Origin: an uncultured Eubacteriales bacterium
GTDB taxonomy: Bacteria; Bacillota; Clostridia; Christensenellales; Aristaeellaceae
Assembly (NCBI GenBank): GCA_944349855.1
Contig: CALVNS010000013.1
Coordinates: forward strand, 1-64,000
Direction: 5' to 3'
DNA length: 64,000 nucleotides
Part shown: piece by piece, positions 25,192-34,294 of the stretch
Layout: the number at the start of each line of letters is the position of its first letter
How positions within the stretch are numbered: the first letter of the stretch is position 1
Made by a program: the position numbers and the translations under genes
The notes under the pieces: generated by a model
Told to the model about the DNA's origin: nothing
Databases searched by the model: none
What the model saw: the letters and a program-made list of their open reading frames with translations, nothing else

Positions 25192-27429
25192 TCAGGCCTT
25201 GGGCCTGTGCAGCGCCCTGTACTCGCTGGGCGTAACCCCCTCGTATTCCTTGAACTTGCGGTTGAAGCTGGCAATGTCCACGTAGCCGCAGCGCTGGACG
25301 ATGTCCTTGATCTTCTCCTCCGTCTGCGCCAGGTCGCGCTTGGCGCGCTCCAGGCGCAGGCCGGAGACGTACTGGTTGTAGCTCAGGCCGGTCTCGTCCT
25401 TGAGAAACCGGTTGATGAACGTGGGCGAGTAGCCGGACAGCTCCGACAGGCGGCTGATGGAGAAGTCGGACTCGAAGCAGTGCTCCTGAATGATGGCCAG
25501 GATGCGCCTGCGCCGCTGGTCGACGGCGGAACCGCGCCGCTGCGCGACGCTGGCGCAGTTGCGGCGCGTCAGCTCCATCATGCGCTCGGCGAAGCGCCGG
25601 CTGTCGGCGAACAGGTCCAGCGAGCCGGCCTCCGGGCGCAGGCCGTCGGCGACCTCCTTGTCGCAGGCGCTCAGCGCCTTGGAGAACAGGTCGTAGCGCA
25701 GGTAACTGGCGTTGAGCAGACTGCTGTGCAGCGCATTCATATGCGCCAGCAGACTCTCCAGCAGCGCGGAGGCGGCCTGAAAGTCGACGCTGCGCAGGCT
25801 CTGCAGGTAGATCTCCACGTCGCGGTGCAGCTCCCAGCGCGTGCCTGTAGCCGCGCCGCCGCCGTCCTGGCTGTACAGGCGGATGCGCTCGCGCCCACCG
25901 TCCGCCGTACCCTCATTGAGGGCGATATACGCCTCCAGGAACGACTCGGACGCGTGCTCCACGCCCGTGACGATCAGGCCCGCGCTCATGCGGATGTCCG
26001 CCGCGCCGTTGATCAGCAGGATGTCGTACAGGTCCATGCACTGCATGCGGCGGTGATCCTCCGCCGAGTCGCAGAAGACCAGAAACGCAAACAGCCGGTC
26101 CTCCTCCAGCAGCACGCCGTAGCCCTCGATGCTGTCAAAGAGGATCTGTTCGAGCATGGGCCGCTGCAGCAGGCCAAAGCTCTCGTTGCCGCCCGACACG
26201 AGCGCCACATAGCACGGGCCCTCCATCTGCTCCGAGGGCAGCAGCTGCTGGAGCTGGCGGCGCATCGGCTCGTCCAGCGAACCGCGCAGCACCTGTTGGA
26301 GCAGATGCCCGCGCACCACCGGCTGCTGGCGCGCGAGCGTCTCATGCAGCAGGCGCGTCTCGGAATACATGCGGTTGAGCTGATCGCCGATGAAGGCCAG
26401 CTCCCCATCCCCGTTGGGCAGGGGCGCCTCGCTTCCGCCCTGGCGCTCGATCGTATCCAGCAGCGCCTTGATCGGCCGGTAGGAATAGCGCGCCAGCGCG
26501 ATTGCGCCCAGAACGATGCCCGCCATCACCAGCAGCAGCACGACCAGCGTGCCCACCTGCATGCGGTTCATGTCCATGTACAGCTGATCCAGCGGCAGCG
26601 CGATGACAAATTCACACCCATATTGGTCGGACTTGTGGCGCAGCACGTCGAAGCGGCCGTCGCTCAGCTTTTTGGACACGACATCGCCCGAGAGCACGCG
26701 CAACATCTCCAGGCGTTTCGCCTCGTCCTGCGGCTCGCGCTCGCGCGCGACCGCCAGCTCCAGATTGGCCGTGTACAGGTAGAAGTAGTCCGGCATGACG
26801 CCGATGTAGTCCGCGGCAATCTGCTCGATCGCCTCGCTGTCAATCAGAAAGACCAGCGCGCCCTTGCGGCTCAGGCTTTGGATGTAGCAGGGAAACAGCG
26901 CGGCCACCGTGCCCGAAAAGCCGCCCGTCTCCGGCGCGTAGAGCGGCGCCAGGTCAAAGTAGCCCGTGTTGTTCAGCCGGGTGAAGAAGCGCGAGTTGTT
27001 CAGGTCGATCTCGCCGGCATACTCCTCCTCCAGCGCCCGGTATGAGACGCGCCCCTGCGCGGTGTACACATGGGTATCGCCCGCCAGGTACAGCAGCACG
27101 CGCGCGCCCAGGCGGTTGCCGGCCTCCATCTGCGCCAGGCGGCCCACGACCGCGCCGGCGTCCGCATCGCCCCCGTCCAGATCCTTGAGCGCCTGCGAGG
27201 CGGAAAAGCCGTCGGCTACGGACTGCATGTCCGCAATCAGGGTGTCAAAGTGGGTCGCCGTCTGGATGACGGAACGGCGGTACAGCTCCTTGGCGCTGTT
27301 GCTGTAGTTCTGGCGCAGCAGGATCATCACGGCGGCAATGACGACGATCACCGGAATCAGCGCGATGCAACAATAGGAGACGAAGTAACGGCTGTACACG
27401 CTCCGTCTCCGGCGAATCGCTGGCCGCAT
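25192..27429 (-). CDS. membrane-bound AraC regulator with extracellular sensor (YesN-like)
   Basis: A 745-residue one-component sensor. Two membrane helices (about 19-41 and 292-312) enclose a Cache-like extracellular domain, followed by a HAMP-like linker, a middle region and a C-terminal AraC helix-turn-helix (about 640-740, with SRLSELSGYSPTFINRFLKDETG and DIASFNRKFKEYEGVTPSEYR). Such proteins bind sugars outside the cell and activate the adjacent polysaccharide-utilization operon. It is upstream of and codirectional with the permease genes. RBS GGGGGAAG. Confidence 0.88.
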   Translation of the reverse strand: MRPAIRRRRSVYSRYFVSYCCIALIPVIVVIAAVMILLRQNYSNSAKELYRRSVIQTATHFDTLIADMQSVADGFSASQALKDLDGGDADAGAVVGRLAQMEAGNRLGARVLLYLAGDTHVYTAQGRVSYRALEEEYAGEIDLNNSRFFTRLNNTGYFDLAPLYAPETGGFSGTVAALFPCYIQSLSRKGALVFLIDSEAIEQIAADYIGVMPDYFYLYTANLELAVAREREPQDEAKRLEMLRVLSGDVVSKKLSDGRFDVLRHKSDQYGCEFVIALPLDQLYMDMNRMQVGTLVVLLLVMAGIVLGAIALARYSYRPIKALLDTIERQGGSEAPLPNGDGELAFIGDQLNRMYSETRLLHETLARQQPVVRGHLLQQVLRGSLDEPMRRQLQQLLPSEQMEGPCYVALVSGGNESFGLLQRPMLEQILFDSIEGYGVLLEEDRLFAFLVFCDSAEDHRRMQCMDLYDILLINGAADIRMSAGLIVTGVEHASESFLEAYIALNEGTADGGRERIRLYSQDGGGAATGTRWELHRDVEIYLQSLRSVDFQAASALLESLLAHMNALHSSLLNASYLRYDLFSKALSACDKEVADGLRPEAGSLDLFADSRRFAERMMELTRRNCASVAQRRGSAVDQRRRRILAIIQEHCFESDFSISRLSELSGYSPTFINRFLKDETGLSYNQYVSGLRLERAKRDLAQTEEKIKDIVQRCGYVDIASFNRKFKEYEGVTPSEYRALHRPKA

Positions 27430-27485
27430 GCGGTCTTCCCCCTTTTTGGTGTTGACGCACTGCGTTTTTTTGTGCGTTTCGCCTT

Positions 27486-27514
27486 ATTGTACATCAACTG
27501 CGCGGCGAGGGCAA
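27486..27514 (-). promoter_or_regulatory. promoter of the membrane AraC regulator
   Basis: On the minus strand TTGCCC (27509-27514), 17 bases, TACAAT (27486-27491). Confidence 0.65.
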
Positions 27515-27569
27515 GCGGATTTCGCTTCAATCCACCCTTCCCCATGCCTGCACGATTTTTCCGAATCCC

Positions 27570-27598
27570 TTGTCCTGCGCGCCGATTTCCGATATACT
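27570..27598 (+). promoter_or_regulatory. promoter of the phosphorelay operon
   Basis: TTGTCC (27570-27575), 17 bases, TATACT (27593-27598). Start codon about 55 bases downstream. Confidence 0.65.
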
Positions 27599-27653
27599 GT
27601 GTGTAAACACATACCAGCGGCGGCGCCGCCGCTTTGGAAGGAGACCGCCCCCG

Positions 27654-28745
27654 ATGCTTCCGCTTGAATCGCCCTTTGCCTCCGCGCCCGTGCCCAACAC
27701 GGTGCTCATCGTCGACGACGACGAGATCAACCGCGGCATATTGGAAAACATCTTTGCCCCTGCCCACGACATCGAACAGGCCGAGGACGGCGTGCAGGGC
27801 CTGCAGGCCATCTTGCGCAACCCCGACCGCCTGTGCGCCGTGCTGCTGGACGTGGTCATGCCGCGCATGGACGGCATCACCGTGCTGCGCCGCCTGCGCC
27901 AGGCCGGGCTGCTGCAGCGCCTGCCGGTGTTTCTGATCACCGCCGAGGCCAGCGACAGCGTGCTCAAGGACGCCTATGAGCTGGGCGTGATGGACGTCAT
28001 CAGCAAGCCCATCGTCCCGTTCGTGGTGCTGCGCCGCGTGCAGTCCGTGGTCGAGCTGTTCAAGGCGCGGCGCCGGCTGAACAACGTCGTGCTCATGCAG
28101 CAGGCAGACCTGCTGGCCAAGGCCGAGCAGATCGTGCAGCTCAACATCGGCATGATCGAGGCGCTGTCCACCGCGATCGAGTTTCGCAGCGGAGAGTCCG
28201 GCGAGCACGTACGCCGCATCCGCGACATCACGCGCCTGATGCTGCTGCGCACCGAGCTGGGCGCGGGCCTGTCCGCGGAGACGGTCGACCAGATCGCCCT
28301 GGCGGCGATCATGCACGACGTGGGCAAGATCGCCATTCCCGACGCGATCCTCAACAAGCCCGGCCGGCTCACGCCCGAGGAGTTTGAGGTCATGAAGACC
28401 CACACCGTGCAGGGCGCGCTGCTGCTGGAGAAGATCCCGCAGCTGCGCGAAAACGAGGCCTACGCCTATGCCTACGACATCGCGCGCCATCACCACGAGC
28501 GCTGGGACGGCCGCGGCTATCCCGATGGCCTCAAGGGGGACGAGATCTCCGTCTGGGCGCAGGTCGTCTCCCTGGCCGACGTGTACGACGCGCTCAGCTG
28601 CAAGCGCGTATACAAGGCCGCGTTCCCGCGCGAGCAGGTGCTGGAGATGATCCGCGACGGCCAGTGCGGCGCGTTCAACCCGCGGCTGCTGGACTGCTTC
28701 TTCGCCGTCGAGGCCGACCTGGCGCGCCTGTACGAGCACGCCTGA
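27654..28745 (+). CDS. response regulator with HD-GYP cyclic-di-GMP phosphodiesterase output
   Basis: A 363-residue cytoplasmic protein. Receiver domain 14-135: acidic pocket DDDE (21-24), phosphoacceptor D66 in LLDVVMP. HD-GYP domain about 155-345: MHDVGKIAIPDAIL carries the HD pair, and HHHERWDGRGYPDGLKG carries the GYP motif, so the metal site looks intact. Family members split cyclic-di-GMP to GMP or pGpG. The ATG at 27654 follows GAAGGAG at 11 bases, and upstream in-frame sequence overlaps the promoter. It is first in an operon with an HPt protein and a hybrid kinase. Confidence 0.9.
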   Translation: MLPLESPFASAPVPNTVLIVDDDEINRGILENIFAPAHDIEQAEDGVQGLQAILRNPDRLCAVLLDVVMPRMDGITVLRRLRQAGLLQRLPVFLITAEASDSVLKDAYELGVMDVISKPIVPFVVLRRVQSVVELFKARRRLNNVVLMQQADLLAKAEQIVQLNIGMIEALSTAIEFRSGESGEHVRRIRDITRLMLLRTELGAGLSAETVDQIALAAIMHDVGKIAIPDAILNKPGRLTPEEFEVMKTHTVQGALLLEKIPQLRENEAYAYAYDIARHHHERWDGRGYPDGLKGDEISVWAQVVSLADVYDALSCKRVYKAAFPREQVLEMIRDGQCGAFNPRLLDCFFAVEADLARLYEHA

Positions 28746-28776
28746 ACCCGACCCAATCAAGAGGAGGATTTTCGAC

Positions 28777-29136
28777 ATGGACGCCCAAAGAAAAGAGACG
28801 CTCTGCGCCGCCGGCATCGACGTGGACGCCGCGCTCGCGCGCCTGATGGGCAGCGACGCGCTGCTGGAACGCTTTTTGAAGAAATTCGCCGCCGACGCCA
28901 ACTACGCGCGCCTGCAGGCCGCCTTCGATCAGGCCGACCGCGACGGCGCCATCGCCGCCTCGCACACGCTCAAGGGCATGTGCGGCAACCTGTCCATGAC
29001 GGCGCTGTTCGACCTGTTCACGCGCCAGGTGGCCCTGTTGCGCGCGGACGACTGGGCGGCAGCCGCCGCGCTGATGCCGGACATCGCCCAGGGCTATGCA
29101 CGCGCCCTGCAGGCGATCCAGGCATGTTTCGGCTGA
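28777..29136 (+). CDS. HPt phosphotransfer protein
   Basis: A 119-residue all-helical protein with the HPt motif SHTLKGMCGNLSM; H63 is the phosphoacceptor. It should carry phosphate from the receiver domains of the downstream hybrid kinase to the HD-GYP receiver. Start ATG at 28777 follows AAGAGGAGG. Spacing is 31 bases from the upstream gene and 27 to the next. Confidence 0.88.
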   Translation: MDAQRKETLCAAGIDVDAALARLMGSDALLERFLKKFAADANYARLQAAFDQADRDGAIAASHTLKGMCGNLSMTALFDLFTRQVALLRADDWAAAAALMPDIAQGYARALQAIQACFG

Positions 29137-29163
29137 TCCACACACGGGACAGAAAGGACGCCT

Positions 29164-31725
29164 GTGGTTATGAAGCGAAGGATCAAGCGCTTTCTCCTGT
29201 TGAGCCTGACCGGCGTGCTGGCGCTGTGCATAGGCGTCTTTAGCGCCATCACGCTGTTCATGCTGCGCCAGAGCGATCAGACGATCAGCGCCGTGGGCGA
29301 GATCTACATGGCCGAGATGGACCGCCAGCTCAAGCGCCACTACGAGACCATCATCGACCTGCGCCTGGACCAGGTCGAAAACATCGTCTTTTACGTGCCG
29401 CCCGAAGACGAGCCCACCTACACCGAGGACATGCGCGCGCGCCTGGCCGCGGACGCGCAGGCGCGTGGGCTAGCCTACCTGGCGCTGCTGTCCACGGAGG
29501 GCGACGCCGACGTGCTCTACGGCGAGCCCGTGACGTTCGGCGACCCGGAGGGCCTCCTGCGCTCGCTCAACGACGGCACGCGCAAGATCTCCTCCGGCCG
29601 CACGGCGTCGGGCGAAACGCTGATGCTCTTCGGCTGCTCGGTGGGCTACCCGGTCTCCCGCAGCTACCCGATGAAGGAGGGCGGGCGCTGCACCGCGCTG
29701 ATCGCCGGCCTGCCCATCAGCTACATCGACGAGACGCTCTCCCTGGACGTCGACGAGAGCCTGATCTACTCGCACATCGTCCTGCGCAACGGCAACTTCC
29801 TGCTGCAAAGCGCCGGCAATCCGGACGACAACTACTTCGAATGGCTGCTGCAAAACGCCTCGTTCGAGGAGGGCACGCCCGAGGAGAACGTCGCGCGCCT
29901 GCGCGAGGCGATCGGCCGCGGCGAGGACTACTCCTTTGTGCGCACGGCCGGCGGTCAGCGCAACCTCGTCAGCTGCTCCCCGCTGCCCCACTCCGACTGG
30001 TACCTCATCTCGGTCATGCCCCACGGCCTGCTGGACGAGTCCATCGCCGAGCTGGGCACGCGGCGCATCAGCGTCACGATCGGCGGGTTTATGCTGGTGC
30101 TGCTGGCGCTGCTGGGCGTCTTCTTTGCCTACGACCGCCTGTCGCGCCAGCAGCTGGCCGCCCTGGCGGCCGCGCAGCGCGAGGCCGAGCGCGCCAGCCG
30201 CGCCAAGAGCGAGTTCCTCTCCAACATGAGCCACGACATCCGCACGCCCATGAACGCCATCGTCGGCATGACGGCCATCGCCACTGCAAACATGGACGAT
30301 CCCGACCAGGTGCGCGACTGCCTGCGCAAGATCACCCTGTCCAGCAAGCACCTGCTGGGGCTCATCAACGACGTGCTGGACATGTCGCGCATCGAGAGCG
30401 GCAAGCTGCAGCTCAACATGGACGAGACCTCGCTGCGCGAGATCACGGAGAGCCTTGTGTGCATCGTGCAGCCGCAGGCGCAGGCCAAGCGCCAGCACTT
30501 TGACATCTTCATCCGGGACGTGGAGCAGGAACGCGTGTGCTGCGACGCGGTCCGCCTCAACCAGGTGCTGATCAACCTGCTGTCCAACGCGCTCAAGTTC
30601 ACGCCCGAGGGCGGCACGATCCACGTGACGCTCGCGCAGGAGCCCTCGCCTCTGGGCGCGGACTGCATCCGCACGCACTTCTACGTTCAGGACAACGGCA
30701 TCGGCATGTCCGAAGCGTTTCAAAAGAAGATCTTCGAGTCCTTCGTGCGCGAGGACAACGCCCGCGTGCACGGCATCGAGGGCACGGGCCTGGGCATGGC
30801 CATCACCAAGCACATCGTGGACGCGTTGCACGGCACGATCCAGGTGCGCAGCGCGCCGAATCAGGGGTCGGAGTTCCACGTCACGCTTGACCTGCGCCGC
30901 GCAGGCCCGCAGGAGGAGGACATGCGCCTGCCCGCCTGGGATGTGCTCGTCGTGGACGACGATGAGCAGCTGCGCCAGAGCGCCGCGCAGGCTCTGAACG
31001 CCATCGGCGCGCACGCCGACGTCGCGCCTGACGGCCCCACCGCGCTGGCCATGGCGCGCGCGCACGCCTATCACGCCGTGCTGCTGGACTGGAAGATGCC
31101 CGGCATGGACGGCGTGCAGACCGCGCGCCAGCTGCGCCAGCAGCTGGGCGAGGGCGTGCCCATCCTGCTGATCTCGGCCTACGACTGGAGCGACGTGGAG
31201 CGGGATGCGCGCGAGGCGGGCGTGTCCGGCTTTCTGTCCAAGCCGCTGTTCAAATCCACGCTCTACTACGGCCTGCGCCGCTTCGCACAGGAGGCGTCCG
31301 ACGCGCCGGCGGAGGAACCCGTGCCCGACGCGCCGGACTTTGCGGGCATGCGCCTGCTCGTGGCCGAGGACAACGAGCTCAACTGGGAGATCGCCTGCGA
31401 GCTGCTCTCGGCGTTCGGCTTCGAGCCGGACTGGGCGGAGAACGGCCAAATCTGCGTGGACAAGTTTGCGGCCAGCGCGCCCGGCACCTACGCGGCGGTG
31501 CTCATGGACCTGCGCATGCCCGTCATGAACGGCTACGACGCCGCGCGCGCCATCCGCGCCAGCGGCCGGCCCGACGCGCAGGTGCCGATCATCGCGATGA
31601 CGGCCGACGCGTTTGCCGAGGACGTGCAGCGCTGCCACGAGGCCGGCATGAACGCGCACGTGGCCAAGCCCATCGACGTGCGGGAGCTCGTGCGGCTGCT
31701 GCAGCGCTATGTCCGGCGCGCGTAA
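29164..31725 (+). CDS. hybrid sensor histidine kinase with two receiver domains
   Basis: An 853-residue membrane kinase. Helix 1 (about 10-32) and helix 2 (about 303-323) enclose a Cache-like extracellular sensor. HisKA: NMSHDIRTPMNAI with H357. HATPase_c: N box NLLSNALKF, G1 DNGIGM, G2 GTGLGMAI. REC1 about 592-712 (VVDDDE, LLDWKMPG); REC2 about 725-845 (AEDNELN, LMDLRMPV). The start is GTG at 29164 (5 bases after AAAGGA) or ATG two codons later. It completes a His-Asp-His-Asp relay with the HPt and HD-GYP proteins. Signal unknown. Confidence 0.9.
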   Translation: MVMKRRIKRFLLLSLTGVLALCIGVFSAITLFMLRQSDQTISAVGEIYMAEMDRQLKRHYETIIDLRLDQVENIVFYVPPEDEPTYTEDMRARLAADAQARGLAYLALLSTEGDADVLYGEPVTFGDPEGLLRSLNDGTRKISSGRTASGETLMLFGCSVGYPVSRSYPMKEGGRCTALIAGLPISYIDETLSLDVDESLIYSHIVLRNGNFLLQSAGNPDDNYFEWLLQNASFEEGTPEENVARLREAIGRGEDYSFVRTAGGQRNLVSCSPLPHSDWYLISVMPHGLLDESIAELGTRRISVTIGGFMLVLLALLGVFFAYDRLSRQQLAALAAAQREAERASRAKSEFLSNMSHDIRTPMNAIVGMTAIATANMDDPDQVRDCLRKITLSSKHLLGLINDVLDMSRIESGKLQLNMDETSLREITESLVCIVQPQAQAKRQHFDIFIRDVEQERVCCDAVRLNQVLINLLSNALKFTPEGGTIHVTLAQEPSPLGADCIRTHFYVQDNGIGMSEAFQKKIFESFVREDNARVHGIEGTGLGMAITKHIVDALHGTIQVRSAPNQGSEFHVTLDLRRAGPQEEDMRLPAWDVLVVDDDEQLRQSAAQALNAIGAHADVAPDGPTALAMARAHAYHAVLLDWKMPGMDGVQTARQLRQQLGEGVPILLISAYDWSDVERDAREAGVSGFLSKPLFKSTLYYGLRRFAQEASDAPAEEPVPDAPDFAGMRLLVAEDNELNWEIACELLSAFGFEPDWAENGQICVDKFAASAPGTYAAVLMDLRMPVMNGYDAARAIRASGRPDAQVPIIAMTADAFAEDVQRCHEAGMNAHVAKPIDVRELVRLLQRYVRRA

Positions 31726-31743
31726 ATCCACGGAAAGATCGAA

Positions 31744-31773
31744 GGGCCCCGGCGGAAGCTTCCGCCGGGGCCC
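31744..31773. terminator. bidirectional terminator, perfect 30-base palindrome
   Basis: A perfect 30-base palindrome (GGGCCCCGGCGGAAG and its complement) between the convergent kinase and dipeptidase genes. The T-run is short (GTTTCA) on the plus strand. Confidence 0.65.
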
Positions 31774-31776
31774 GTT

Positions 31777-32676
31777 TCATGCCTCGAGGCGTTCAAAGTA
31801 CGCGATGAAGTTTTCGCCCGCGATGCCGCGCACTGTCTCCTCCGGATAGCCCAGCGCGCGCAGCGCGTCCAGGATGCGGGGCACGTCCTGCGGGCCGGTG
31901 CAGTCCAGCGGCGTGCGCTCGATGCCGTCAAAGTCCGAGCCGAAGCCGACATATGCCGCCCCGCCCAGCTGCGCAATGTGGTCGATGTGGCGCACGATGT
32001 CCGCCACGGTCGCCTCGCCGCCCGTCAGAAACGCCGGGTAGAAGTTGACGCCGATCCATCCGCCGCGCTCGATGAGCGCGCGGATCTGCGCGTCGGTCAG
32101 GTTGCGAAAGTGCGGATGCAACGCCGCGCAGCAGGAATGCGAGGCCATGGGCGGCTGGCTGTGGCGCTCGATCAGGTCCCAGAAGCCGCGCTCATTCAGA
32201 TGCGACGTATCCGCCGCCATGCCCAGGCGCGCCATCTCGGCGAGCACCTGCCAGCCAAACGGCTTGATGCCGGCCTGCGAGCCATCCTTGGCGGGCGAGG
32301 CGATGGCGTTTTCGTGGTTCCAGGTGAGCGCGATCATGCGCGCGCCGCGCCGGCGAAACGCCTCCACGCGCTCGAGCTTATCCTCCAGGATCTCGCCGCC
32401 CTCCAGCGAGAGCAGCACGGCGCTCTCGCCCTCTTGGGCCTGCGACGGCGCGTCGACCGTCTTCCAGCCCTCGGCCTGGAGGCGCTCCAGCACCTCCAGC
32501 TGCGCCAGGGCCTTTTCATACGGATGCCCCTTGGGCCCCTCGCCGCCGGCGAACAGCGCGCAGGTCTGCACGCTCACGCCGCCCGCGCGCAGCGCCTCGG
32601 CCGTGACGCACGGTGCCTGTTCCGGATGCAGCGCGCGCAGGTAGAGCGTGTCGCAGTGCGTGTCGATGATGCGCAT
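31777..32676 (-). CDS. membrane dipeptidase (peptidase M19 family)
   Basis: A 299-residue zinc peptidase of the renal dipeptidase family. Metal ligands lie in IDTHCDT (HxD near residue 7), SLEGGE, ADTSHL and SHSCC; the FGSDFDGIE segment near the end is typical. Bacterial members cleave dipeptides, often with a D-residue. No signal peptide is visible, so it is cytoplasmic. RBS GGAAAGGAAGG. It begins 21 bases after serS and is probably read through from that operon. Confidence 0.88.
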   Translation of the reverse strand: MRIIDTHCDTLYLRALHPEQAPCVTAEALRAGGVSVQTCALFAGGEGPKGHPYEKALAQLEVLERLQAEGWKTVDAPSQAQEGESAVLLSLEGGEILEDKLERVEAFRRRGARMIALTWNHENAIASPAKDGSQAGIKPFGWQVLAEMARLGMAADTSHLNERGFWDLIERHSQPPMASHSCCAALHPHFRNLTDAQIRALIERGGWIGVNFYPAFLTGGEATVADIVRHIDHIAQLGGAAYVGFGSDFDGIERTPLDCTGPQDVPRILDALRALGYPEETVRGIAGENFIAYFERLEA

Positions 32677-32697
32677 GGAACCCTTCCTTTCCCGGCC

Positions 32698-33975
32698 TCA
32701 GCCGATCTGCTCCTTGCCGCCCATGTACATGCGCAGCGGCGCAGGGATCGCGATGGTGCCGTCCGCGCGCAGGTTGTTCTCCAGGAACGCAATCAGCATG
32801 CGCGGGGGCGCGACGACGGTGTTATTGAGCGTGTGGGCCAGGTACTTGCCCTTCTCGCCGCGCACGCGGATGCCCAGACGGCGCGCCTGCGCGTCGCCGA
32901 GGTTGGAGCAGCTGCCGACCTCGAAGTACTTCTTCTGGCGCGGCGACCAGGCCTCCACGTCGCAGGACTTGACCTTCAGATCCGCCAGGTCGCCCGAGCA
33001 GCACTCCAGCGTGCGCACGGGGATGTCCAGCGAGCGGAAGAAGTCGACGGTGTTCTGCCAGAGGCGGTCGTACCACATACGGCTCTCCTCGGGCTTGCAC
33101 ACGACGATCATCTCCTGCTTTTCGAACTGGTGGATGCGGTACACGCCGCGCTCCTCGATGCCGTGCGCGCCGACCTCCTTGCGGAAGCACGGCGAGTAGC
33201 TCGTCAGCGTCTGGGGCAGGTCGGCCTCTTCCAGGATCGTGTCGATGAACTTGCCGATCATCGAGTGCTCGCTGGTGCCGATCAGGTACAGGTCCTCGCC
33301 CTCGATCTTGTACATCATGTTTTCCATCTCGGTAAAGCTCATCACGCCCGTGACGACGTCCGAGCGGATCATAAACGGCGGCACGTAGTACGTGAACCCG
33401 CGGTCGATCATGAAGTCGCGCGCATAGGAGAGGATGGCCGAGTGCAGGCGCGCGATGTCGCCCTTGAGGTAGTAGAAGCCGTTGCCGCTGGTCTTGCGCG
33501 CGCTGTCCAGGTCGATGCCGTTCAGGCGCTCCATGATGTCCACGTGATAGGGCACCTCAAAGTCGGGCACGACGGGCTCGCCGAAGCGCTCGATCTCGAC
33601 GTTTTCGCTGTCGTCGCGGCCGATGGGCACGCTCTCGTCGATGATCTGCGGAATCACCTGCATGCGGCGCTTGATCTCGGCGGCGTATTCCTCCTCCTTG
33701 ACCTCCAGCGCGGCCAGCTCCTCGGCGATCGCGGCGACCTCGGCCTTCTTGGCCTCGGCCTCGTCCTTCAGGCCCTTGGCCATCAGGCCGCCGATCTCCT
33801 TGCTCGTCACCTTGCGGCGGTTGCGCAGCGCATCAGCCTGCTGCATGGCCGCGCGGTTCTGGCGGTCCAGCTCGATCACCTCGTCCACGAGGGGAAGCTT
33901 GGCGTCCTGGAACTTCTTCTTGATGTTTTCGCGCACGAGGTCGGGGTCGTTGCGGATCAGGTTGATGTCGATCAT
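32698..33975 (-). CDS. serS: seryl-tRNA synthetase
   Basis: A 425-residue class II synthetase of normal length: N-terminal coiled-coil arm (about 30-100) and catalytic core with motif 2 FRKEVGAHGIEERGVYRIHQF, the serine-site GTSEHS, and motif 3 near the C terminus (NNTVVAPPRMLIAFLENN). The ATG at 33975 follows AGGAGGG. Upstream in-frame codons belong to the T-box leader. It charges tRNA-Ser with serine. Confidence 0.97.
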   Translation of the reverse strand: MIDINLIRNDPDLVRENIKKKFQDAKLPLVDEVIELDRQNRAAMQQADALRNRRKVTSKEIGGLMAKGLKDEAEAKKAEVAAIAEELAALEVKEEEYAAEIKRRMQVIPQIIDESVPIGRDDSENVEIERFGEPVVPDFEVPYHVDIMERLNGIDLDSARKTSGNGFYYLKGDIARLHSAILSYARDFMIDRGFTYYVPPFMIRSDVVTGVMSFTEMENMMYKIEGEDLYLIGTSEHSMIGKFIDTILEEADLPQTLTSYSPCFRKEVGAHGIEERGVYRIHQFEKQEMIVVCKPEESRMWYDRLWQNTVDFFRSLDIPVRTLECCSGDLADLKVKSCDVEAWSPRQKKYFEVGSCSNLGDAQARRLGIRVRGEKGKYLAHTLNNTVVAPPRMLIAFLENNLRADGTIAIPAPLRMYMGGKEQIG

Positions 33976-33994
33976 GTGCTGTCCCTCCTGTTCA

Positions 33995-34240
33995 TTCCGG
34001 GTACAAAAAGGAGCCGCCCGCCCGCATGGGACGAAGCGACTCCGTGTTGCCACCCACATTGCCGGCGATGCCGGCCGCTCTGCGCGCTGTATGGGGCGCG
34101 CCCCGGCGGCTCCTCGCCGCCCCGCATCGAAGAGTGGAATCGCCCGGCCCGCCGCCTGCTCGCACCGTCCGCAGGCTCTCTTGGCGCGGGGGAAGGGGCA
34201 CTTTCTCTTCTCTAGCGCGGTGATCTGTTTCAAAAAGGCA
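33995..34240 (-). promoter_or_regulatory. T-box riboswitch of serS
   Basis: The leader contains, on the minus strand, GGGTGGCAACACGG (34051-34064 region), the conserved T-box sequence that pairs with the tRNA acceptor end. It is followed by a terminator stem GGAGTCGC...GCGGGCGGCTCC with TTTTTG. A GAGAAAGTG segment near the 5' end fits the start of stem I. A TCC at 34136-34138 followed by A is a candidate serine specifier codon. Uncharged tRNA-Ser would favour antitermination and raise serS expression. Confidence 0.88.
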
Positions 34241-34247
34241 CGCTCAC

Positions 34248-34276
34248 ATGATAGCACAGCGCGCGCCGTTTTGCAA
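34248..34276 (-). promoter_or_regulatory. promoter of the serS leader
   Basis: On the minus strand TTGCAA (34271-34276), 17 bases, TATCAT (34248-34253), placing the RNA start near 34241. Confidence 0.7.
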
Positions 34277-34294
34277 GCGGCATCGCGGGTTTTC

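Noticed and set aside
34051..34200. Possible protein start upstream of serS, 34302
   Set aside because: The upstream in-frame codons lie in the T-box leader; the start at 33975 has a ribosome binding site and gives the normal 425-residue length.
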